Of a stretch of 64,000 bases of DNA, positions 31,910 to 41,198 are shown in pieces. The notes beneath the pieces were generated by a model. That model was not told the origin of the DNA. It was given only the letters and a program-made list of their open reading frames with translations, and ran no database searches. Location: the NCBI GenBank assembly GCA_951640195.1, contig OX621175.1, forward strand, positions 1,097,698 through 1,161,697, given 5' to 3'. The stretch comes from Porpolomopsis calyptriformis (Eukaryota > Basidiomycota > Agaricomycetes > Agaricales > Hygrophoraceae). A program made the position numbers and the translations under genes. Position 1 is the stretch's first letter, and each line of letters begins with the position of its first letter.

Positions 31910-34900
31910 ATGATGTATGGAATTTCAGCTAGTATCAATTGCGACCCAGCAACCAAAACTTATCAACTATCTGCCGACGAATGGATCGCTGCTCTTGAAA
32001 AAGAGATTTTCGCATTAAAGAGCAAAAAGACGTTCGATGGAGTAGAGATCATTCGGCCCCGACGACAAGAACCAGATAAAGAGAAAGCAGCTGACAAAAC
32101 ATCGAGTGTTCCAATCGCGACCACCCTGACTCAACCAGCTACGCAGGAACATCCATTCACGAAAGTGAAAGAGTCTAACTACATACTGCCCCACATCCAA
32201 AACTTTGGCTCTCTGATGGCGAAAAGAGACAAAGACCCCTCATACCACACTCAAGTGCCGATCCAAGACTCGAAAATCGCCTCCGACGTCTATACTCATT
32301 CGATGAAAACCCCTTGCGTCATGCTATCCCCTGAAGAATTGCTATCCCTCTCACCCAAAGTCCAATCAAAGGTTCGAGAGGCAGTAACCCCTAAACAAAC
32401 TCAGCCTCCTAGTCGACTGATCATGGTCAAAACCATTGAAGTAGAAGTGATTCCGAACAACACTCTTCCCTATTGCGATGACAATGATTGTTCCATCACC
32501 GTTCCTGACCCCTATGAATCAGATCTGAACACCCTCTCATCCAATGAAACTCCTCACACTGTTACTGTCACAAAGGAATCGCATGCTCTCTGATCAATTG
32601 TCATGTTGATCGATCATAAAGAAACGATTGAATGTATCATTGATCCCGGATCTCAGATAATTGCCATGTCTGAAGCCGTTTGCCATGATCTAGGACTAAT
32701 CTACAACCCAACCATTCAACTCAATATGCAATCAGCCAACAGTGAAATAGACCAATCCTTAGGTCTCACAAGGAATGTCCCCTGTCAGATTGGCAACATA
32801 ACCCTCTACCTTCAGATCCACGTCATTTGCACTCCCACCTACGATATCTTGCTCGGAAGACCATTCGACATTTTAGCTCAAAGCCTCATCAAGAATTTCA
32901 CTGATGAAAACCAGACGATTAGTATTTGCGATCCAAATAGCAGAAGGACCGTCACGATTCCGATGGTTCCACGAGGTCTACTGAAGCATCGTTCGGATTT
33001 TCACTCATCGAGGATTTGATTCCTGATCAAGGAGAGATCACGATAATTCTAGATTATGACCACGCTACATCTATGCTATCTATCAATTCCTGTGCGCCTC
33101 TATGCACATCAAATAAAGTTTCAACAGTTTCCCATGCTTATTTATCTGCTTGTGACCTCCCCAACCTTATCTCTAAATCTCAATTGACTAGCAATCGACC
33201 TTCCAATTCCAACCATCTCAATCAATCAATGGAAATTGCAACCTTCCTCGCATCGAAAAAGAAATACAAACCTGTCTCAAAGAAAGTTCGCTCCGTAGTA
33301 GCTGAACTTCCCAACAAGTTCCAAATCATTCGGAAAATCCTTGGTGATCCACTCGCAGACATGCCAACACTCGACCTGAACCCCCCAATGTTTACTCTGA
33401 CCGAAAGATATACGATCAAACGGATGGAGCTTTTCAATAAGGCTTACCCCAGAGATTTCCTTTGGCCCCAGGAAAGGGCCCTCCTTCACAATTTCATAAG
33501 AAAGCAAGATCTTGCCTTGGCCTGGAATGACTCTGAATGAGGATGTTTCAGATCTGACTTTTTCCCTCCCATCGACCTTCCGGTCATACCACATATGCCT
33601 TGGGTGCAAAAGAATATTCCGATTCCCCCAGGGATCTACCACAAAGTATGCAAAGTTATCCAGTGAAAAATTGATGCTGGTGTCTATGAACCATCGAACT
33701 CCTCCTATCGATCGCAATGGTTCACCATTCTAAAGAAAGGAGGGAAAGAACTTAGAATCGTTCATAGTCTCGAACTACTCAATCAAGTCATGATTTGACA
33801 TTCAGGAGTCACACCAATCCCTGAACACTTGGCTGAACAGTTCGGCAGTCGATCCTGCGGCGCTATGTTCAATCTTTATATCAGATATGATGAATGAGTG
33901 ATTGCGCCTTCGTCTCATGATCTAACCATGTTCTAAACACCCTATGGGGCTCATCGACTAGTTACCCTACCCATGGGATGGACCAACTCTGTGCCTGTTT
34001 TTCACGACGACATCACCTATATTCTCCAACCAGAGATTCCTGAGTTTACGATCCCCTATATCGATGATATCCCTGTAAAGGGTCCTGTGACTTGATATAT
34101 ATTACCCGACGGATCCTATGAAACGATTCCAGAAAATGACAGAATTCGACGATTCGTGTGGGAACACTTCGGGAATCTCAATCGGATAGTCCAGTGAATG
34201 AAATATTGTGGTGGAACCATGTCAGGCTATAAATTGTTCTTGTGCATAGAAGAAACCACCATTCTTGGACACCGATGTACTCACTTAGGATGAATTGCGC
34301 ATATCTGCAATCTGAAACTGGGGTCCCTGTAAAGACCTCTCTGAAGTTGGAGCCTTCCTTGGCACTATTGGCGTCATTCAAATATTCATTTGCAACTTCG
34401 CACACTGAGCGCACCACCTAGTCAAGCTCACTAGGAAGGATATGCCCTTCGAATTTGGTCCCGATCAGCTCGCTGCCCAAGAGGACTTAAAACAAGCCCT
34501 TCTAGAATCGCCCGCTCTACGAGTTCTTGATTATACTTCTGACGCCCCTGTCATACTCACTGTCGACACCTCCTATATCACTGTTGGCTTTCACTTGTGC
34601 CAATGCGATCCTGACAACCCGAAGAAAAGGTATTATAATCAATTTGGTTCAATCACGCTGAACGATCGAGAAAGAAGGTTCTCTCAACCAAAACTCGAAA
34701 TCTACAGTCTCTATCGAGCTTTGCGATCACTCCGACTCTACCTCATTGGTGTTCGGAACCTCATTATAGAAGTCGATGCCCGCTATATCAAGGGAATGCT
34801 AGCGAACCCAGACATCGCGCCTCAAGCCAGTATTAACAGATGGATCGTAGCAATCCTAACATTCCATTTTACCTTGGTACACATCGCTGGTTCGAACCAC

Positions 34901-36509
34901 AGTCCCGACAGTCTCTCTCGATGCCCCTGACAGCCTGATGACCAGGACAATGAAGAGCCGATAGATAAAGACTTTGACAATTGGATCAATCGCGTCCATG
35001 GATTAATGCACCATATCAACAATTTGCCTATGCCCTGAATGAAAACCCTCCAATTGCCAACCTCAGTTTACTTGCAGAGTAAACATCTTAGTGAGGAGGA
35101 GGAGAACCCAATCCATCCATGTACCAATTCCTATAATATTGTTCCACGATTGGCAGCAGCTCAGTAAGACGATCAATGACTTATCTCCATTTGAAAATGG
35201 CTCTCAGATCTTGAACGACCGAGAAACATGTCTGACAGCGACTATGTGAGTTTTATACGATACTGTGAAGAGTTCTTTATCAACAACAACTGACTATGGC
35301 GAAAAGATAGACAAGGCACTCACAAATTAGTCATCAATCCGGATCACTGATTAGCGATCATGACAGAACTTCACGATCAAACAGGCCACAAGGCTATCTT
35401 CACTACCCGATCGATCATTTCTGAATGTTTCTGGTGGCCTCATATGGCCCCCGACATAGTCTGGTTCATTCGGATGTGTCATACCTGTCAGGTTTGCCAA
35501 ACCACGCAAGCCCTCATCCCTCCAACTGTCTCCATGCCAGCTCCCCTATTCGCCAAAATCTACGTCGACACTATGCACATGCCCCAATCTGGTCCATTTT
35601 GATATATAGTCCAAGGGCGATACTCCCTCACCCACTATCCTGAATTTTGAAGGCTTCAATCAGAAACAGCGAAATCGATTGGCGAATGGATCTTCAAGGA
35701 TATAATCTGTCGTTAGGGCTCTCTTCGAGAAATCGTCACGGACAACGGAACAGCCTTCTTAGGAGCCATAGATCGCCTTGCCAAGCGCTATCAGATCAAC
35801 CATATTCACATCAGCAGATACAACTCTCGCGCGAATGGGATAGTCGAATGATCTCACTTCGACATATGACAATCACTATTCAAAGCCGTCAATGGCAATC
35901 AGAAGCAATGGTCGATTGGAGCCTACTCTGTATTTTGGGCTGAGCGCGTCACTACCCGAAAGCGATTGGGATGCTCACCCTACTTCGCCGTCACTGGATC
36001 TCAGCCATTGCTTCCTTTAGATATTTCCAAAGTGACATATCTCCTTCCCGCTCCAGATTCGGTTCTCTCGATGACTGATCTCATTTCGCAATGCATGATC
36101 ACTCTACAGAAACGAGATGCTGACTTAGAGCAACTTCGATCTACGATCCGCCATTCAATTTGAGAAGAGACACGAGAAAACCATTCACGACTACAACTTC
36201 AAAACTGGCGATCTCATACTCATTCAGAACACGAAAATCGAGAAGTCTCTCAATTGGAAGATGTGTCCTCGATACCTAGGACCCCTAGTCGTGATATCCC
36301 GAAACCTAGGAAAAGCTTATATTGTCGCAGAGCTCGACGGATCTGTCTTACATCACCTGATTGCTGCATTTAGAGTCATCCCATACTTCGCTTGAAGATC
36401 GATCGCAATTCCCAAATGATTCCTCAACATATCGACTTCACGACTTAGAGAGATAGAACATTCGCTAGCTAGCGAACCACTTGATAGCGTTGCAATTGAG
36501 GACTTGTAA
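31910..36509 (+). pseudogene. pol: Protease-pol of D1, heavily decayed
   Basis: Open pieces in order: linker (31910-32593), protease with IECIIDPGSQIIAMSE (DPG in place of DTG) and LLGRPFDIL (32603-33019), a linker, RT with PYIDDIPVKGP (about 34055), RNase H with TVDTSYITVGFHL and SPDSLSRCP (34442-34930), integrase with HDQTGH..CHTC (35360) and the D,D,E residues in YVDTMHMP, VTDNGTAFLG and NGIVE, and an acidic tail ending TAA at 36507. More than a dozen stops, mostly TGA, interrupt it. It has no chromodomain, as in C1. Confidence 0.85.
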
Positions 36510-37724
36510 CCTGCCATAATGCATCACTATGCACTTTTTTTTTCATTTCAAAGCCTTTCTTTCATTTTTTTAGAAACCAGAAATACAAATTTTTAAAGAA
36601 GGAAAAGACTATGGCTATAGGAGTATACAAAGTACAAGTCTACAAATTCTCTAAAAACATTTCCTCCTCTTTTTCTTCCAAACCCCTGTATATCTCTTTG
36701 AGAACGACAATCCGTGCCTTTACACATGCTTTCTCCTCCCAATCGCCACCAAAATCTCCCACGATTTCTCTTCATCGGCTGCTGTCACCTTCACCTTCCC
36801 TTTCCAACCCGCGATTAGCTGCATCGAACTCTCACCCACCATCTCCTCCTTGAAAGGTGGGGTCTCGTCGATATAAACCACAGGACCTGGAAAAGAATTA
36901 GTTAGAAAGAATAAAGAAAACAATAGAAAAAGGAAAACTTATGAGAGATGGCCCTCACCGACTTTCGAACTCCCTTCGATTCTCCCGCCATTGCTGACTT
37001 GTTCGCGCCCTTCAATTCCGCCTTGGGCCGCAGTTTGTACTTCTTCCCCAGCTGATTCTCCCCCTTCCAATAACACCCACACTTATCTGTTATGCACTTG
37101 ATGCACAATGGATCGGCAGGGCTGATTAAACAGTTGGCACCAACTCACCTACAAAAATCACACTGCGAATAAAAATAAAAATGATTAGAAAAAGAAAATC
37201 AAAAGAAAGAAAAAGAAAGACCTTGCCCTTGACTGGGCACAAGGTCTCCTCCATCGCCTTCCTCTTCTGAAACTCCCATGTCATAATCACAGGGAGCAAC
37301 CATCCCTTCGCTGCCATTCTCTCCTGATAGGCAGCCTGTGACCTCTCGACTTCATCTTCTGCAGTCAGCGATTGCACTGCTGCCGCCAATTCGTCTTTGC
37401 CATCTGGGGGCTGGTGCCCATCCTCCGTCATCTCCATCATCACCCCCGTCATGTCTGGCATGTCTGCTGACACCTCCACCGCCTTCATTCCGCCTTCGCC
37501 TGCCGCCTTTTCTGTCTCTCAATGGAACTCCTCCTCATCAATTTTTTCCATCTATAAGTGACTGGATGTCATGAAATTGGTGTTCACTCTCTTAAAATTC
37601 CTCTCTTTTCTTCGTTCTTTTCTTTTCTTTCTTATACCAGTTCTTTTGGAGGGGAGGCTGTCTTTATTGGCAGCGGAAACTACTTGTACAAAGGGAGGAA
37701 TCCATGTCCGACTAGCTAGTTATA

Positions 37725-38555
37725 CTAGTCCATCTTGGCAATCTCCTACACCATACTGTCCCTCAAGAACTCTACAAAACTCGACACTACTTGACCATCT
37801 ATTGTGGCCAACTTATTACCCCAGTAGATTGCCCCATTGGTGTCACCACCAGAGGCCTGCAACTCGGCAGCCTTCCCTTCAATGAAACTCATTGCTATCT
37901 TTCTCGCTTCCTCACCCAACCAATTGTTGGTGGGACTCCACAACAAACTGGGAGGAATTTCTTCCTCCTCGATCTTGACATTGACATTAGTCAACGACAA
38001 CGACAAATCTTCCACTAAGAATAAAGAGTCAACAATCATGAAGAAAGTGAGGGAATTGAGAAGCTTACCACTAGATAAAGAACTCAATGGACCAGGGGTC
38101 CAAGGACGGAAGGGGGGACTGGCAGCCCAGTCAACTGCCTCCTTCTTGACAGAAGGGAGGGAATCAGCCCACTTGTCAGACCCCCAATTAACCTGCTCCT
38201 CCAAAGGGAGCTGGGAAGTAGGGGGAGGGGCGTCATCATCCCAAGCTAAAGAAGGGAAAGCCTATTATCAACAAACACAGACTAATAAAGACAAAACAAA
38301 ATACTCACCAAGCGGATCCTCCATCAAGCCACAAGCATGCTGGATTGGCCAGCGAATGAACGGACACTTCTTGACTTTGTGCTTGCCACCGCAAGCAAAG
38401 CAGGAGAAAGAAGACCAACAGAGGTCAGCGTTGGAGGGGATGCACTAGAGGTAGTAGTGAAATGAATCTCAATCGAGAAAGACAGGAGCAGTGCGGTGCA
38501 CCACTCCAGACTGCTTGAAGAATCGGACGTAGTGGCCTTAGTGGGAGGGAGTCAT
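37725..38555 (-). pseudogene. Spliced zinc-knuckle-like gene, copy C
   Basis: Exons 38555-38309, 38245-38069 and 38014-37725 have the same 247/177/290 lengths as copies A and B. It shares with copy B the TAA at codon 6, and has an extra TAG at 37746 near the end where A and B read Gln. The knuckle codons are kept. TATA (CATATAAAAGG in reverse) is at about 38603-38613. Confidence 0.7.
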
Positions 38556-38751
38556 GATGAATTGACAAGGATTGAACTGAAGCATAGGGATACAACCCCA
38601 CACCTTTTATATGCTCAGACACAAAGGGAAGACCAAAAGGAGGTTCCTCAGTCAAAGAAGAGAAACCCGATACGCCGGACAAGAGATAGAAACAACGGCG
38701 ATCTCATGACTAGAAGAACAATAGGAACTAGTCATGAGACAGCACAGCCTG

Positions 38752-38814
38752 ATACTGCGGAAGGCTATGCCCAATAGAGTTGAGTCATCAAAACAACACA
38801 GCCTTCCGCAGTAT
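38752..38814. promoter_or_regulatory. Palindrome in divergent promoter, copy C
   Basis: Perfect 15-bp arms (38752-38766 and 38800-38814) flank a 33-bp spacer with TGAGTCA. TATA boxes for the two genes lie on both sides (about 38608 reverse; TACTATATAAACC at 38911). Copy A has the same arms with two mismatches. Confidence 0.65.
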
Positions 38815-39063
38815 GACTAAGAACAATGGCAAACCTTAAACCGGAGGCTGTGAACAATAGAAAATGGGGTGACTGCGGAAGCTGACTCATAGTGACTCCT
38901 ATTTTAGAAATACTATATAAACCCTGAGGGCGAAGCGGATCATCACTTCGTCCTCCTGTGAGATTACTTGTAGTAGCATGAACGCAATCAGAATCATCAG
39001 ACTTCTCTTCCATCAGAACAAGAAAAGAGAAACATAAACCCATAACTACTGAGCCAATCATTC

Positions 39064-39274
39064 ATGCCCATATTCCCTAAACTCTCAGCAGAGGCACGCA
39101 ACGGATTCAACTCACAGAACAACTTCTTTGTAGAAGTAAAACTTAACTCAGGAGGAATCATCACCCTTTACGAGGACGTCCCTGTCAGAACTTTCTTCTA
39201 CATCCTACTAGACTTATTAAGCTCCAAGGCTTGCCTTGTGATTGATGAAAAGACTTGCAACTACAGTTGTGACA
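39064..39274 (+). CDS. Divergent ORF of 1.7-kb element, copy C
   Basis: ATG at 39064 (MPIFPKLSAEARNGFNSQNN) reads LNSGGIITLYEDVPVRTFF and LSSKACLVIDEKTCNYSCD to the element edge without a stop, then continues into the host gene's antisense by chance. An earlier ATG at 38979 is followed by a stop and is absent in copy B, so 39064 is preferred. Unknown family. Confidence 0.5.
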
Positions 39275-39912
39275 CTGGAGGAGCCTCTTGTAGGCTTCCT
39301 CCACCTGCTTCCAGCCCTCCACATCCTGTTCCTCCCATACCTCTCGCTCCTGCTTCTCGTGCACCTCCCGTTCTGCCCTCTCGACCCACTCGCGCTCCTC
39401 TCACTTCTCTCATTCTTCGCGCTCCACTCGCTCTCATTCCTCTTGCTCCTCGCGCTCGACCCTCTCTCGTTCCTCCCACGCAGACATCTCTGCCCTCTCC
39501 CTTGCCTCATATTCTTCTTCCTCCCTTCGCTCTCGCTCTACCCTCTCTGCCTCCACTTTCTCTTCGACCTCCCGATGCACCACCTCTGCTAGTCTCAGCA
39601 TCAACAACTCCCCCACCCAATCCAGCCACCCTTGTTCTTCGAAAATGTCGAAGGTCTTGCAGGCCTCCTTTTGCCACACAATGACCTCGTCGTCCATCGA
39701 TGTTTCCTTCAGGGCCTTCACGACCCAATTATACGCAATCTAAAAAGATGGATTAGTGAAGAAAAACAATTAAAAAACATGAGACTTACCAGCAATTTAC
39801 AAAACTGTTGCCCCCAGACTTTATAGTCTTCAGGTTCGGCAACTCCATCTGGGAGCGACTTCATCTGGTCACTGATCTTCTGTTTCGCGATAATTATGAC
39901 ATTCTTTGACAT

Positions 39913-40079
39913 CTTGAAAGACTTGACATGGTTTTCTTAGCATTGTGGTACGCGGTTGTGTAGACAGTCATGTCTAAAGAGGAATGTGACACAGTTGTCA
40001 CACTTATAAATGTGCCTCAGCAATTACTAGCAAATCACGTGATTGACTGAGGACAGTCAACATTTCAGTGAGGAGGAGA
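39913..40079. promoter_or_regulatory. Promoter side of antisense gene and purine tract of D1
   Basis: This short stretch lies between the ATG of the antisense gene and the 3' LTR. It has an E-box (TCACGTGA, about 40035) and ends with the purine tract AGTGAGGAGGAGA that primes plus-strand synthesis. Confidence 0.5.
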
Positions 40080-40667
40080 TAATATGACCCCTCCATCCCC
40101 TGAGCACTGTATATTCAACTATACGAATACTAGATGCCTATCAAGTCCTTCGAACACAAACTCGAACCCTCCAAATGCTCCCAATAGCTCCCGAACATCC
40201 CGAACGAGTTTGAGAATCATCAAACTCTCTGAACGCGAATGAAAGTTTGTATATCAAAGGGAAGACACTATTCAAAGGTATCGATTCTCTTCTATTTCTC
40301 CCTTTTCATTCGACTTCTTCATTCCCATTTACTACTTTCCCCTTAGATCATTAGAGAGGCTCCCCTTTTATCATATACATTCAAAGGGATCCTTGTACTA
40401 GAAGATATATATACTGTATGTTGTAGCTAGTGATCCAACAAGTTAGATATTTTCTTCTCTCTTGCTCTCGAGTCTAGATCCTCTCTAGATCTTCTAAGAC
40501 TTCCTCTTTCAATCTTCCGATCCTTCCGATTCCCCAATTGATCATGTTCGCGAATGATTGAAGACTTCCTATCCACGATCATCAATCATAGACTGTGTCA
40601 AGACTCTTTATAGTTATCCTCACACCTTGTTCTGTGTTCAGTTCTCATACATGAAGCAGATGTATCA
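40080..40667 (+). repeat. 3' LTR of D1
   Basis: 588 bp matching the 5' LTR with a small internal deletion near 40220. The first bases read TAATATGACC where the 5' LTR has TGATACGACC, two transitions. It ends GTATCA, followed by ATGC. Confidence 0.9.
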
Positions 40668-41115
40668 ATGCTCAGCCTGGAAAGAAAAACTCAAACAACT
40701 CAATCCAGTCTGAATGTCTTGGAACATCAAGGTACGTCTAATTCCTCTATGTATTCTATATTAAAGTATCTGGTAGGTTCTATACAACAGGACCTTTGCA
40801 TTTGGCAAGGTCAACTTCTACTTCCAACAACATGTCAATAACAAATTGCACACCCTTGCGCTTGTGTCCCTCTATGGTCCACCTGATCCAGAGTTGCTTG
40901 CAGCATCTTTGAACACGCTCTGGTCATGCGAGCGACTCGGAAACCTAAGAACGGTGGTGTTGGATGTGAAATCCATTGTGTCTGTTGTCGCAATGATTCC
41001 ACATACTGTAGCAGTCGCAGGAAGAGATATTCAGGAGCATGCATTTGTTGTTGAGAAACCTGGACTCAATGTTGCGATTGTAGGAGGGATTACAGAAGAG
41101 CTTATAGAAGAATAA
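40668..41115 (+). pseudogene. tnp2: Tnp2/Plavaka-type transposase, piece 4 of 4 (C-terminus)
   Basis: Continues SAWKEKLKQLNPV then a TGA (40711) and MSWNIK. A GTACGT..ACAG intron (40732-40790) leads into AFGKVNFYFQQH, ALVSLYGPPDPELLAASLNT, LWSCERLGNLRTVVLDVKSI and VSVVAMIPH, the known Tnp2 C-terminal region, ending IEE with TAA at 41113. The join across the intron is one base out of frame, so there is also an indel. The gene spans 31 kb only because of the nested elements; the pieces add up to about 3.2 kb. Confidence 0.9.
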
Positions 41116-41198
41116 GGATACGACGTGTATTTTAATGTATGAATTACCATATTATTGGAACCCTTGTATGATGTATCTTGCCCTTCGCCCCGAACTCC

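Larger units (their letters stand above)
37567..39274 (+). mobile_element. 1.7-kb two-gene TGTCA element, copy C (in D1 antisense gene)
   Basis: 1708 bp with TGTCA..TGACA ends and exact CTGGA duplications (37562-37566 and 39275-39279). It is very close to copy B in sequence. Contents are the spliced gene (minus, 37725-38555), the palindrome (38752-38814) and the divergent ORF (plus, from 39064). Confidence 0.9.
36720..39912 (-). pseudogene. Antisense spliced Cys-rich gene carried by D1
   Basis: ATG at 39910-39912 (MSKNVIIIAKQKISDQMK) begins exon 1 (39912-39790). A clean 50-nt intron with GTAAGT and TTTTTAG ends (39789-39740) leads to exon 2: IAYNWVVKALKETS, EEQGWLDWVGELLMLRL, then a long Glu/Arg coiled coil with three TGA stops. 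Copy C of the 1.7-kb element splits exon 2 at 37562-39279. The gene goes on with a Glu-rich stretch, MTWEFQKRKAMEETLCP, a 59-nt intron (37221-37163), a Cys cluster CDFCR..C..PLCIKCITDKCGC (one TGA inside), another intron near 36950-36870, and a last exon ending RRKHV with TAA at 36720. It lies convergent to pol and wholly inside the LTRs. Function unknown; Cys cluster suggests zinc binding. Confidence 0.7.
30035..40667 (+). mobile_element. Ty3/Gypsy element D1 with antisense gene, nested in Tnp2
   Basis: LTRs of about 600 bp (30035-30642 and 40080-40667) with TGATAC..GTATCA ends are flanked by the 4-bp repeat ATGC (30031-30034 and 40668-40671), and the transposase frame rejoins (QTAC/SAWKEK). 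Inside: a tRNA-type primer site, gag, protease-pol to 36509, an antisense spliced gene (36720-39912) split by 1.7-kb copy C, and a purine tract AGTGAGGAGGAGA before the 3' LTR. Pol has very many stops, so this copy is dead. Confidence 0.95.

Noticed and set aside
37122..37148. A 27-nt GT-AG intron in the antisense gene.
   Set aside because: Too short for a fungal intron; the frame is already continuous through it with one TGA at an expected Arg.
39217..39592. Long overlapping plus-strand ORFs rich in Leu, Pro and Ser.
   Set aside because: They are shadows of the Glu/Arg-rich coiled-coil exon on the minus strand, whose GAG/AGG codons leave all other frames open.
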